A stretch of DNA of 64,000 nt. Origin: Trebonia sp963843745. Lineage in GTDB: Bacteria > Actinomycetota > Actinomycetes > Streptosporangiales > Streptosporangiaceae. Shown here in pieces: positions 1-8,297 of this stretch (its first letter is position 1; each line of letters begins with the position of its first letter). The notes beneath the pieces are model-generated. The model was given only the letters and a program-made list of their open reading frames with translations, was not told the DNA's origin and searched no databases. The translations under genes were made by a program, and so were the position numbers. The stretch lies in NCBI GenBank assembly GCA_963843745.1, contig CAWJLP010000007.1, forward strand, positions 248,001 through 312,000, in the 5' to 3' direction.

Positions 1-249
1 ACCGTGGTTGAGGTGCGGGCGCACGACGAACCGGGCCTGCTGTGGCGGATCGGCCGTGCGCTCGGCGAATGCGGCCTGAACGTGCGCGCCGCCCGGGTGG
101 AGACGCTCGGCGCGGAGGCGGTCGACGTGTTTTACGTCACCGACTCGACCGGCGGCCTGCTCAGCGATCCGGACGCGCGGCGCCGCGTGGTCGCCGCGGT
201 GCTGTCCGCGCTCAGTTCCGATTTATTCATCCGGAACGTACGCAGCTGA
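1..249 (+). CDS. glnD: [Protein-PII] uridylyltransferase, C-terminal ACT domain (5' end outside window)
   Basis: The reading frame is open from the first base and stops at TGA 247-249, so only the last ~82 residues are present. They form one ACT domain, with the typical start EVRAHDEPGLLWRIGRAL and the middle strand EAVDVFYVTD, which matches the second C-terminal ACT domain of GlnD. GlnD uridylylates and de-uridylylates (or adenylylates, in actinobacteria) the PII signalling protein in response to nitrogen status, and the ACT domains sense glutamine. A position directly upstream of ffh is the usual actinobacterial order (amtB-glnK-glnD-ffh), which supports the call. The catalytic nucleotidyltransferase and HD domains lie outside the window, so their integrity cannot be judged. 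Confidence 0.85.
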   Translation, partial: TVVEVRAHDEPGLLWRIGRALGECGLNVRAARVETLGAEAVDVFYVTDSTGGLLSDPDARRRVVAAVLSALSSDLFIRNVRS

Positions 250-292
250 CTCTTTGCGGCTTAGAGTCTGTCGGGCCCGGTAGCCTGGAAGC

Positions 293-1984
293 GTGTTTGA
301 GACGCTCTCCGACCGGTTGACCCAGGTCTTCTCCCAGTTGCGCGGCAAGGGGCGGCTGTCGCCCGCCGACATCGACGCGACCGCGCGCGAGATACGCATC
401 GCCCTGCTCGAGGCGGACGTCGCGCTGCCCGTGGTCAGGCAGTTCATCGCGCGGGTGAAGGAAAGGGCCAGCGGCGCCGAGGTGTCGCAGGCGCTCAACC
501 CCGCGCAGCAGGTCATCAAGATCGTGCACGAGGAGCTCGTCGAGATCCTCGGCGGCGAGGCCAGGCGGCTGCGGTTCGCTAAGGTAGCGCCGACCGTGAT
601 CTTGCTGGCGGGCCTCCAGGGTTCCGGTAAGACGACGATGGCGGGCAAGCTCGCGCTGTGGCTGAAGGAGCAGGGCAACACGCCGCTGCTCGTCGCCGCC
701 GACTTGCAACGGCCGAACGCCGTGGACCAGTTGCAGGTGATCGGGCGGCAGGCGGGCGTGCCCGTGTACGCTCCGGAGCCGGGCAGCGGTGTTGGCGACC
801 CGGTGGCGGTGGCGCGGCAGTCGATCGATGAGGCGCGCCGGACGCTGCACAACATCGTGATCATCGACACCGCGGGCCGCCTCGGCATCGATCAGGAGAT
901 GATGGCGCAGGCCGCCGCGATCAGGGATGCGGTCGAGCCCGACGAGATCCTGTTCATCGTCGACGCGATGATCGGCCAGGACGCGGTGGCGACCGCGCAG
1001 GCCTTCCTCGACGGCGTGGGCTACGACGGCGTGGTGCTGACCAAGCTGGACGGTGACGCCCGTGGTGGCGCGGCGCTGTCGATCGCGGCGCTGACCGGCA
1101 AGCCGATCATGTTCGCGTCCACCGGCGAGAAGCTGGCCGACTTCGACATGTTCCACCCGGACCGGATGGCCTCGCGCATCCTGGACATGGGCGACGTGCT
1201 CAGCCTGATCGAGCAGGCGGAGAAGGCGTTCGACGCCGATCAGGCCGCGTCGATGGCCAACCGGATGATGTCCGGTGAGGGGTTCACCCTTGAGGACTTC
1301 ATTGAGCAGCTCGGCATGCTGCGCAAGCTCGGCCCGATCCAGAACCTGCTCGGCATGATGCCAGGCGCCGCGAAGAACAAAGAGCTGCTCTCGCAGATCA
1401 ACGACAGGGACCTGGACCACGCCGAGGCCATCGTCCGCTCGATGACCCCGGGCGAACGGCAGAACCCGAAGATCATCAACGGTTCGCGGCGGCTGCGCAT
1501 CGCCACCGGCTCTGGCACCACGGTTAGCGAGGTGTCCCAGCTCGTCACGAACTTCTTCGAGGGCCAGAAGCAGATGAAGCAGATGCTCGGCGGCGCGATG
1601 CCCGGCATGCCGGGGATGATGGGCGCGGGCGCCCGGCGGGCGGCCAAGGCCGCGGTGAAGTCGTCGAAGAAGGGCAAGCGCCGGAGCGGCGACCCGCGCA
1701 AGGCGGCGCTGGCCGCGTCGGGCGGCGGCCAGGGCGGTCAAGGCGGTCAGGGTGGCGACCAGCAGGCCGCCCAGGCCCAGGCCCAGGCTCAGCAGGCGCC
1801 GGCCTCGATGGAAGAGCTGGCGGAAATGCTGCGCGACGCGCAGGCCGGCGGTCAGGGCGGCGACAACGGCTTCGCCGGCTTCCGCGGCGGCCCGTCGGCG
1901 CTGCCGCAGTTCCCCGGCGGCGGCCTGCCCCAGGGCAACGTCCCGGCCGCCTTCGGCAAGCGCAACAACAAGAAGAAGAAGTAA
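293..1984 (+). CDS. ffh: Signal recognition particle protein Ffh (SRP54 GTPase)
   Basis: The GTPase that binds 4.5S RNA and signal sequences and hands ribosome-nascent chains to FtsY at the membrane. It has a GTG start. The N domain covers residues ~1-95. The G domain carries the P-loop GLQGSGKTT (~107-115), the DTAGR motif (~190) and TKLDGDARGGA (~250). A methionine-rich M domain runs from ~330 to 450. At 563 residues it is slightly longer than usual: the last ~90 residues are a Gly/Gln/Ala-rich tail (runs of GGQGGQ and QAQAQ) ending in KKKKK. The glnD stop is 43 bp upstream. The core is intact; only the tail is unusual and probably disordered. Confidence 0.97.
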   Translation: MFETLSDRLTQVFSQLRGKGRLSPADIDATAREIRIALLEADVALPVVRQFIARVKERASGAEVSQALNPAQQVIKIVHEELVEILGGEARRLRFAKVAPTVILLAGLQGSGKTTMAGKLALWLKEQGNTPLLVAADLQRPNAVDQLQVIGRQAGVPVYAPEPGSGVGDPVAVARQSIDEARRTLHNIVIIDTAGRLGIDQEMMAQAAAIRDAVEPDEILFIVDAMIGQDAVATAQAFLDGVGYDGVVLTKLDGDARGGAALSIAALTGKPIMFASTGEKLADFDMFHPDRMASRILDMGDVLSLIEQAEKAFDADQAASMANRMMSGEGFTLEDFIEQLGMLRKLGPIQNLLGMMPGAAKNKELLSQINDRDLDHAEAIVRSMTPGERQNPKIINGSRRLRIATGSGTTVSEVSQLVTNFFEGQKQMKQMLGGAMPGMPGMMGAGARRAAKAAVKSSKKGKRRSGDPRKAALAASGGGQGGQGGQGGDQQAAQAQAQAQQAPASMEELAEMLRDAQAGGQGGDNGFAGFRGGPSALPQFPGGGLPQGNVPAAFGKRNNKKKK

Positions 1985-2009
1985 CCGCCGGGCGCGTACA
2001 CTTTGGCAC

Positions 2010-2330
2010 ATGGTGTGGCCTTTCCGTAATCGCGGAATGGTGGAACGGACCTGTCTTGAGTGCGGTCAGACCTGGGTGCTGAAGGCCGCAATGGCCGGCC
2101 GCAAGCCTCCCCGTGCCCCACGAATCTCCGTAGCGCCGGACCTGAGATATATGCAAGGGCGTAGCCCCTTTACCAAGGCCGGGACGGACCAATTCCTGGC
2201 GGCTGCGCATCTGGACGACGCCGGTGCGGAGGACGAGGACGTCAAGCTTTTCAGGGAGTTGCAGGTCTGCCCGAAGTGCAGCGCGAGCCGGTATACACAG
2301 CGGCGGATCCGTGGTCAGGAAAATCGGTAG
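2010..2330 (+). CDS. Small zinc-ribbon protein of unknown function
   Basis: A 106-residue soluble protein with two CxxC pairs, CLEC near residue 14 and CPKC near residue 90, which together could hold one zinc ion in a zinc-ribbon fold. The ATG at 2010 is chosen because the longer open frame upstream overlaps ffh out of frame and looks like ffh shadow. The ~60 residues between the Cys pairs are basic and then acidic and show no domain I recognise. It lies 25 bp after ffh on the same strand and may be co-transcribed. Its stop (2330) sits 1 bp from the convergent DNA ligase stop. Function is unknown; nucleic-acid binding is only a possibility. Confidence 0.7.
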   Translation: MVWPFRNRGMVERTCLECGQTWVLKAAMAGRKPPRAPRISVAPDLRYMQGRSPFTKAGTDQFLAAAHLDDAGAEDEDVKLFRELQVCPKCSASRYTQRRIRGQENR

Positions 2331-2331
2331 G

Positions 2332-3858
2332 TCAGTCCGCCGCGATGGCGCGGACCGAGTCGATCGTGTCCGCCTCGGCGGCTAGCTTGTCCTCGCGGTA
2401 GCGGAGCACCCGCGCGAAGCGCAGCGCGACGCCGCCAGGGTAACGCGGGCTGCGCTGCACGCCGTCGAAGGCGATCTCGACGACGAGCTCGGGCCGTACG
2501 TACACGGTCCAGTCGTCGCGGTGGTCCTCGAGCTCGAGCAGCCGCTCGGTCTGCCAGGTGAGCAGCTCGTCGGTGAGGCCCTTGAACGTCTTGCCGAGCA
2601 TCACCCAGCCGCCGCTCACCGGATCGCGGGCGCCCAGGTGCAGGTTGGACAGCCAGCCCTGACGGCGGCCGTGGCCCCACTCGACAGCGAGGACCACCAG
2701 GTCCAGCGTGTGCCGCGGCTTCACCTTGATCCATCCGGCGCCGCGCCGCCCGGCCGCGTACGGCGCGGTCAGCGCCTTGACCACCACGCCCTCATGGCCG
2801 CGGGCGACCGCGTCCTTGAAGAAGGCGGTCGCCTCGTCCGCGTCGCCGGTCACCAGCCGCGGCATGAGCATGGCGGCCGGGACGACTTTAGCGAGCGCCG
2901 CGTGACGCTGCTCGTCGGGCAGGTCGATCAGGTCGGTGCCTTCGAGGTGCAGCACGTCAAACAGGAACACCGACAGCGGCACCGGGTTTTCCGGCGCCGC
3001 GTCGCTCGCCGCCCGCGCGGAGGTGTCCTGGAACGGGTAGGGCCGGCCGTCCGGCCGCAGCGCGATGAGCTCGCCGTCGAACACCGCGCTGCGCACCGGC
3101 AGCGCGGTGAGCGCGGCGACGACTTCGGGCAGCCGGGCCGTAATGTCGTCGAGCGTCCTGGTGAACAGCCGGATGGTCTTATCGCCGTCTCCTGAGATGT
3201 GCGCCTGGATCCGGATGCCGTCGAGCTTCCATTCCACGGCGGCCGGCCCGCCTATCTTGGCCAGTGCCTCCTCGATGGACGGCTCGCTCCCGGCCAGCAT
3301 CGGCTTCAGCGGCTGCCCGACCAGCAGCCCGAACCCGGCCAGCGCCGCGCTCCCGCCGCTCAGCGCCGCCCCCGCCACCGCGGGCAGCGACCCGCGCAGC
3401 ATCACCGCGCGCCGCACCTGCGCCACGGGAACGTCAGCGGCCCGCGCCACCGCCTCGGTCATCACCCCGTCGAGCGCGCCCTGGCGCAGCTCCCCGGACA
3501 GTAGCCGCACGAGGAAGTACTGCTCACCGTCGGTGGCGGCGCCTAGCACCTCCCCGATCAGCCGTTTCCGCTCGGCCGCCGACCCCTTGCCGCTCTGCGC
3601 CCCGATCCTGCTGAACGCCTCGTCCACGTCGCGAACCGTCAGCGACGGGGCAGCCGCCGGCGGCGGCGCCGACCGCAGCGCCGCCCACCCGACGCCGATC
3701 TGCCGCTGCGGCAGTTCCCCGGACAGCCAGGCGACGACGACGGGTGCTTCTTCCGGCGTGGCGGACCGGAGCGCCGAGGAAAGGGCGTCGATCTTCCCGA
3801 GCCGGGCCGGCGTACCCGCGACGGCGCGAGACACCTCAGCGAGTTCTGCGAGCAACAC
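2332..3858 (-). CDS. ATP-dependent DNA ligase
   Basis: A 508-residue ATP-dependent DNA ligase that seals nicks through a lysyl-AMP intermediate. The adenylation motif is EWKLDGIRIQAH, with catalytic Lys at about residue 211, preceded by an N-terminal DNA-binding region (~1-180). The oligonucleotide-binding domain follows, with HEGVVVKALTAPY and GWIKVKPRHT (motifs IV and V). Length and layout match the stand-alone LigB/LigC-type ligases of actinobacteria, which accompany the essential NAD-dependent LigA and are thought to act in repair. The start is GTG at 3858. It is convergent with the zinc-ribbon gene. No Ku or LigD polymerase/nuclease domain is nearby, so a dedicated end-joining role is not indicated. 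Confidence 0.93.
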   Translation of the reverse strand: MLLAELAEVSRAVAGTPARLGKIDALSSALRSATPEEAPVVVAWLSGELPQRQIGVGWAALRSAPPPAAAPSLTVRDVDEAFSRIGAQSGKGSAAERKRLIGEVLGAATDGEQYFLVRLLSGELRQGALDGVMTEAVARAADVPVAQVRRAVMLRGSLPAVAGAALSGGSAALAGFGLLVGQPLKPMLAGSEPSIEEALAKIGGPAAVEWKLDGIRIQAHISGDGDKTIRLFTRTLDDITARLPEVVAALTALPVRSAVFDGELIALRPDGRPYPFQDTSARAASDAAPENPVPLSVFLFDVLHLEGTDLIDLPDEQRHAALAKVVPAAMLMPRLVTGDADEATAFFKDAVARGHEGVVVKALTAPYAAGRRGAGWIKVKPRHTLDLVVLAVEWGHGRRQGWLSNLHLGARDPVSGGWVMLGKTFKGLTDELLTWQTERLLELEDHRDDWTVYVRPELVVEIAFDGVQRSPRYPGGVALRFARVLRYREDKLAAEADTIDSVRAIAAD

Positions 3859-3902
3859 GCTTCACATTCTCCCGGAGGGCGCCGGTGCACGCATAGGTGC
3901 CC

Positions 3903-4965
3903 CTAGGCGCGCCATTTGATGCCGGCGAGCCGGCGGGCGCCCACGTAGCCGTTGCCGGCGAACCAGCGCGCGGATTCCGTGATGGCCTCGCGCGCCGGCC
4001 GCGAGGTATGGCCGATCTCGGTGCGCGCTCGCTCGTCGTTGAAGATCATCCTGGCCGTCGACATGCGCGCGGCCTCGAACGGCACGCGGGGCTCCTGGCG
4101 CAGCAGCCGCCCCTGGACCAGGGTAGAGGCGGCTCCGGCCGCCAGGACCAGGCTGAGCGGGACGTGCAGCCGGGGCATCGGCAGGCCGGTACAGTCGGCG
4201 AGTACCTGGAGGATGGCCAGCATCGACAGGTTCTCGCCGCCGAGGATGTAGCTGCGGCCCCGGCCGCCGCGTTCGAGGGCCGCGACGTGTCCACTGGCCA
4301 GGTCGTCGACGTGCACGACGTTCATCGCGGTGTCCGTGAACGCGGGCATCTTGCCGTTGAGGTAGTCGAGCACGACCCTGCCGGTCGGCGTGGGACCGGT
4401 GTCGCCGGGGCCGAGCGGGAAAGTCGGCAAGACGAGGCAGGCGTCAAGACCCTGGGCGCAGGCCCGCAGCACCTCGTGCTCAGCCACGAACTTGGACCCC
4501 TTATAAGACCCGCGCAACTGGGCCAGGTCGGGATAGCGTGTCTCGTCCGACGGGCTGCCGTCCCGGCTTTTCACGGCGCTGAGTACGCCGACGGTGGACG
4601 TGAACACCAGCCGCTCGCACCCCGCCGCCAGGACGGCGTTCGAGCACGTTGAGCGTCCCTCCGACGTTGACGTCGTAGAAGACGCGGGGGTCGCGTGCCC
4701 AGAAGCGGTAGATGGCGGCCAGGTGAAACACGAAGCGGGCGCCGGCGCAGGCGGCCCTGACGGCGGCCGGATCCCGGATATCTGCCACGACCCGTTCCGC
4801 GTCACAGGCCGCGAGGTTGCGGTGGTCGGCCCCCGGCTCGACCATCGCGATAACGCGCGCGCCTTTCGCCTGGACGGCCCTGACGACAGCGGACCCGATG
4901 AACCCCGAGGCACCGGTGATGACTACCCGGTCCTCCGGCTCGATCGTGAAAAGTGATCCCGGCAC
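3903..4965 (-). pseudogene. NAD-dependent epimerase/dehydratase (extended SDR), single-base frameshift
   Basis: The N-terminal part (from GTG 4965) carries the Rossmann motif TGASGFIGSAV and reads to NVGGTLNVLE. The remainder continues in another frame from NAVLAAGCERLVFTSTVG to the stop at 3903. It includes the SYKGSKFVAE segment, holding the YxxxK catalytic pair, and a C-terminal substrate domain. The break is at the TT doublet 4639-4640 (plus strand). Removing one T gives NVLDAVLAAG and restores a continuous ~353-residue protein. The sequence resembles dihydroflavonol-reductase-like and hopanoid-associated sugar epimerases; the substrate is unknown. Since a single doublet-length change explains everything, a sequencing or assembly error is as likely as true inactivation. 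Confidence 0.8.
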
Positions 4966-5038
4966 AGACTAAATGTGCTGCCGCGTCCGCAATCGCGCAA
5001 TGGCCAGCCAGTGGCGCGAGAGCTAGAAGTGGTGATCA

Positions 5039-5719
5039 TCAGGTCCGTGGAGGAGAACTGACGGCGGCGATCCGCAGCGCCCCGGCGACTAGCCGGTCCG
5101 CTCGCTCGCGTGCGCCCGGTTCCTCGCGGAGGGTCTGTGCCAGGAGCCGGTCCGCGTCCACCCCCGCGCTCCTGAGGTGCTCCAGGCCCCCGCCGTCCAG
5201 CCAGCGCTTGAGCTGCGCCCCGTCGCACTCCGGGTGGAACTGCACCGCGAGGTGCCGCCCGATCGAGAACGCCTGCACCGCCATCTCGTTGCGCGCCAGC
5301 ACCCTCGCCGCGGGCGGCGGCAGGCACCGGTCGCCATGGAACTCCAGCCACGGCCCGGCCGGCACCAGGTCCGCGTCATCGGTGTCGATGACCTTCCAGC
5401 CGATCTCCTCGCGGTCCATCTTCTCGACCCGCCCGCCGGACACCGCGCACAGTGCCTGGCCGCCAAAGCAGACGCCGAGCACCGGCACCCCGGCCGCGTC
5501 CGCCCGCCGCAGCCAGTCCAGCTCCTCGGCGATCCACGCGTCGTCGTCGTTGACCGACGAGTAAGACCCGAGCACGACAGCGTGGTCGGCGCCGTCCAGC
5601 GCGGGCAGCGAACCGCCGGGGAACAAGCGGACGTCCAACTCCGCTCCGCGTGCCTCGAACGCCTCGCCGACGAAGCTCGCGGAATCCACGTCGTGATGCC
5701 GGATGACCGCCACCCGCAT
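5039..5719 (-). CDS. Class I glutamine amidotransferase-like protein
   Basis: A 226-residue stand-alone GATase1 domain. It has the nucleophile elbow GVCFGGQAL (Cys at about residue 103) and the His/Glu pair in AVQFHPE (about residue 169), so the catalytic triad looks complete. Such domains release ammonia from glutamine for a partner enzyme or act as gamma-glutamyl hydrolases; stand-alone members resembling GMP synthase glutaminase subunits are common in actinobacteria. No synthetase partner is adjacent, so the acceptor is unknown. The ATG start at 5719 is the natural one (MRVAVIRHHD). The upstream epimerase fragment lies on the same strand, 73 bp downstream of this stop. Confidence 0.88.
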   Translation of the reverse strand: MRVAVIRHHDVDSASFVGEAFEARGAELDVRLFPGGSLPALDGADHAVVLGSYSSVNDDDAWIAEELDWLRRADAAGVPVLGVCFGGQALCAVSGGRVEKMDREEIGWKVIDTDDADLVPAGPWLEFHGDRCLPPPAARVLARNEMAVQAFSIGRHLAVQFHPECDGAQLKRWLDGGGLEHLRSAGVDADRLLAQTLREEPGARERADRLVAGALRIAAVSSPPRT

Positions 5720-5746
5720 GAGCCATGACCTCCGATCGTGTCCGGC

Positions 5747-6007
5747 TCAGTCCGCGCAGGAGACGTTCACCGCGGCCAGCCGTTCGCTGGTCTGGGAGCG
5801 AACGTCCGCCGCGGCGCGCTCGATGGCCGCGCGCCGCGGCTTGTCTATCCGGGCGCTTCGACCGGGCAGGGCGGCCGCCAGTGCCGCGAGAAGGTTCCCG
5901 ACGCTGGCGGTGACCGACAAGTCCGAACGCTGGGTGCGAATCGGGTACCGGATGAAGTGCGGATCCGGCCCGACCGTGGTCACCCCCGCACTGTCGTGGA
6001 CTGCCAC
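5747..6007 (-). pseudogene. Short ORF resembling a piece of a ThDP-dependent enzyme
   Basis: An 86-residue frame starting GTG 6007 with a good upstream site (GGAGAGGAG, 8 nt spacing). The segment DPHFIRYPIRTQRSDLSVTA followed by NLLAALAAAL resembles the strand-helix pattern in the middle domain of thiamine-diphosphate enzymes of the acetolactate synthase/benzoylformate decarboxylase type; no ThDP- or substrate-binding motif is present. It could be a remnant of a deleted gene or a small unrelated protein. The match is from memory and weak. Its position beside a long perfect hairpin and the broken liv genes favours a remnant. Confidence 0.35.
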
Positions 6008-6039
6008 GCGTTTGCTCCTCTCCGCTGACCTCTTACCAG

Positions 6040-6085
6040 TTTGTTCCTGTTTTCTGTCGTTCTGACGACAGAAAACAGGAACAAA
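6040..6085. repeat. Perfect 21-bp inverted repeat with 4-nt loop
   Basis: The left arm 6040-6060 begins TTTGTTCCTGTTTTC and the right arm 6065-6085 is its exact complement, separated by TCTG at 6061-6064. It is AT-rich compared with its surroundings. It lies between the ThDP-like fragment and the truncated livH. There is no long T-run on either side, so it is not a textbook intrinsic terminator, although it would form a very stable hairpin in RNA of either strand. I saw no second copy in the window. Confidence 0.9.
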
Positions 6086-6133
6086 TCGCCGGGAGGCCGC
6101 GAGAGCCGCTAGCCGCCGACCACACAGGGCCGG

Positions 6134-6542
6134 TTAGCTGGCGACGCCCGCCGTGCCCTTGGCCTGCCGCCCTTGCCGCCCGCGCCGTTCGCCTGGCGAC
6201 CAGAGGTAGTAGCCGACAGGGAACAGCCGGATGTTGAACCTGTCGTCCACCAGGCCCCAGCGTGGTGAGCTCGCCGCGGGTGATGGCCGACTGGAACAGC
6301 GACCGCTGCAGGACGTAGCCGAGCGCCGCCATGATCGCCACCACGATGGGGACGGACCACAGGAACGGGATGTGGATGACCGCGATGACCCCGATGCCGA
6401 TGTAGGCCGCGACCACGGCGAGGTCGCCGTGCGCGAGGTTCACCAACTTCATGACGCCGAACATCAGGGAAAGCCCGCACGCGAACAACGCGTAGAGACC
6501 GCCGGTCAGGATGCCCTGGATGATGGCGTTGACCCAGCCCAT
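6134..6542 (-). pseudogene. livH: Branched-chain amino acid ABC permease LivH, truncated and frameshifted
   Basis: It starts at ATG 6542, overlapping the livF stop (ATGA). The first ~85 residues are a good LivH N-terminus, with GILTGGLYALFACGLSLMFG and KLVNLAHGDL and two to three membrane segments, up to TRGELTTLG. An extra G near 6253 then shifts the frame. With that corrected it would read about 40 more residues (LVDDRFNIRLFPVGYY...) that do not look like LivH and stop at 6134. Intact LivH proteins have ~290 residues, so about two thirds of the gene has been replaced or deleted. It cannot form a working permease. Confidence 0.75.
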
Positions 6543-7331
6543 CAGGCTTCGCTCCGATCGGGAATGCCGTCGGCCGTTGCCGCCTGCTCGCCTGTGCCGA
6601 AGTAGGCCGCCTCCACCTGCGCCGCGGTGACGTCGGCGGGCCGCCCTTCGAGCGTGCTGTGGCCCTCGAGCAGGCACTGCAGATGGGTCGCGACGCGCAG
6701 CGCCTGGCTCACGTCCTGCTCGACGAGCAGCACGGTCACCCCGGACGACAGGATCTGCGGCAGCATGCCGTAGATCCGCCGCATGATGACCGGCGCAAGG
6801 CCGAGCGACAGCTCGTCGAGGAGCAGCACCCGCGGGTTCGCGACGAGCGCCCGGCCGATGGCGACGGACTGCTGCTCGCCGCCGGACATCTGCGAGGTCT
6901 TCTGGTGGCGGCGTTCCTTCATCCAGGGGAACAGGTCGTAGACCTTCTCGATGGTCTATGGACCAGAACGCGCGAAGGTCGCGCCGACCTGCAGGTTCTC
7001 CTCGAGCGTCAGCGACGGGAACAGGCGGCGGCCCTCGGGCACCATCACGATGCCCGCGGTAGCCCGCTTCTCGGGCCGCAAGCCGGTCACGTGCTTGCCG
7101 TCGTAGACGATCGACCCCTCGGTGGGGTTGGTGCAGCCCGGCGATCGTGCGCAGCAGCGTCGATTTGCCGGCGCCGTTCGCGCCGATGATCGCGTAGACC
7201 TCACCGGGGAACACCCGAAGCGAGATCCCGGACAGAGCGCGCAGCTGGCCGTGGTGCACGATGAGGTCGCGTACGTCCAGCAGTGGTGCGCCCTGCTGCG
7301 CGGCGGGCGCCTCGTTCGCGGATGTACTCAC
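6542..7331 (-). pseudogene. livF: Branched-chain amino acid ABC transporter ATPase LivF, broken by a frameshift and a nonsense codon
   Basis: The GTG 7331 frame gives a normal LivF start with the Walker A GANGAGKSTLL and TIAGLH. An extra base in the GG doublet 7130-7131 then shifts the frame. The next frame continues normally (NPTEGSIVYDGKHVTGL, PEGRRLFPSLTLEENL) to an in-frame TAG at 6956-6958, and carries on in the same frame with TIEKVYDLFPWMKER, the signature MSGGEQQSVAIGRAL and Walker B VLLLDEL to the stop at 6542. One indel plus one nonsense mutation in the same gene argue for real decay rather than a single base-calling error. It lies 38 bp downstream of livG and its stop overlaps livH. 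Confidence 0.85.
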
Positions 7332-7369
7332 GTGCCGCTCCCGTCAGACTCAGCGGCCCCGGACGCCCC

Positions 7370-8194
7370 CTAGGCCTCCGAAGTCCCGGACGCCCCGGAC
7401 GCCCCCGACGCCCCGGGCGCCCCGGGCGCCCCCGACGCCCCGGCCAGCTCGTCGCCGGCCTCGGCCTCCAGCTGCTCCGCGGTGACCTCGACGCCCAGGT
7501 AGATTTCGCGGACCCGCGGGTTGGCGAGCACGCTGGCCGGGTCGCCGTCGCCGACGAACTGGCCGCCGTACAGGCAGGTGAGCCTGCTGACCAGGGAGGT
7601 CAGCGCGCGCACCACATGCTCGATCCAGATCACGGCGATGCCCTCGGCGTTGATGCCGCGGACGATCCCGACGAGCACCGTCACTTCCGGGTCGGTGAGG
7701 CCGCCGGCCACCTCGTCGAGCAGCAGCAGCGTCGGCCCGGTCGCCAGCGCGCGGGCGACCTCCATGCGCTTGCGCTGGAGCAGTCCGAGCCGGCCGGCGG
7801 GCACGTTTGCCTCGCCGGCTATCCCGGTGCGCTCCAGCGCGTCGGCGGCGGCCGCGTAGCTGGCCTTGCGGCGCAGGCCGCCGCCTTGCTGCGCGGCGAC
7901 CAGGACGTTCTCGAACACCGTCATGCCGGCGAACGGGCGCGGGACCTGGTAGGTCCGCCCGATGCCGAGCCGGCACCGGCCGGCCGAGTCGAGCCGGGTG
8001 ATATCGCGCCCGGCGAACTTGACGTGGCCGGCGTCCGGGGACAAGTCACCGGAAATCAGGCCGAACAGGCTGGTCTTGCCAGCGCCGTTCGGCCCGACGA
8101 TCCCGACCGTGTCCCCGGCGTTGACCGAGAACGACAGGTCTTCCGCGATAACGACCCGGCCGAACCGCTTCGTCACGTGGTCTAGCTCAAGCAA
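7370..8194 (-). CDS. livG: Branched-chain amino acid ABC transporter ATP-binding protein LivG
   Basis: A 274-residue ABC ATPase that would energise uptake of branched-chain or related amino acids. It has Walker A GPNGAGKTSLFGL (~34-46), the LivG-type Q-loop and FENVLVAAQ, a degenerate signature (GLLQRKRMEVARAL in place of LSGGQ), Walker B LLLLDEVAGGL and the H-loop IEHVV. It starts at TTG 8194. The last ~22 residues are a repeated Gly-Ala-Ser/Pro tail that is not part of the family. The gene is complete, but its partners livF and livH downstream are broken and no livM or binding protein is present, so the protein is probably without function unless it serves another system. Confidence 0.88.
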   Translation of the reverse strand: MLELDHVTKRFGRVVIAEDLSFSVNAGDTVGIVGPNGAGKTSLFGLISGDLSPDAGHVKFAGRDITRLDSAGRCRLGIGRTYQVPRPFAGMTVFENVLVAAQQGGGLRRKASYAAAADALERTGIAGEANVPAGRLGLLQRKRMEVARALATGPTLLLLDEVAGGLTDPEVTVLVGIVRGINAEGIAVIWIEHVVRALTSLVSRLTCLYGGQFVGDGDPASVLANPRVREIYLGVEVTAEQLEAEAGDELAGASGAPGAPGASGASGASGTSEA

Positions 8195-8277
8195 TGGACT
8201 GTCATCCGCTCACTTGAAGGTCGGATGCCGACCGGCGGGGTGATCGCCACGCCGGGTACGGGGTTCTTGGACGTCAT
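8182..8277 (-). CDS. Possible 31-residue leader ORF overlapping livG
   Basis: ATG 8277 is preceded by AAGGAG (11 nt spacing). The ORF runs 31 codons (MTSKNPVPGVAITPPVGIRP...) to TAG 8182-8184, overlapping the livG TTG start by 13 bp. It could be a translationally coupled leader that helps the weak TTG start, or the last remnant of a deleted upstream liv gene. It has no Leu/Ile/Val run, so classical attenuation by branched-chain tRNA is not suggested. It is too short for homology judgement. Confidence 0.3.
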   Translation of the reverse strand: MTSKNPVPGVAITPPVGIRPSSERMTVHCLS

Positions 8278-8297
8278 GTTCTGGAGATCTCCTTCAT

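Noticed and set aside
227..2011. A 594-codon minus-strand frame opposite ffh
   Set aside because: It is a shadow of ffh: Leu/Arg/His-rich, no domain, no ribosome site.
6956..7204. The livF breaks explained by one sequencing error
   Set aside because: There are both a frameshift (7130) and a separate in-frame TAG (6956), and livH is truncated with unrelated sequence, so one base-calling error is not enough.
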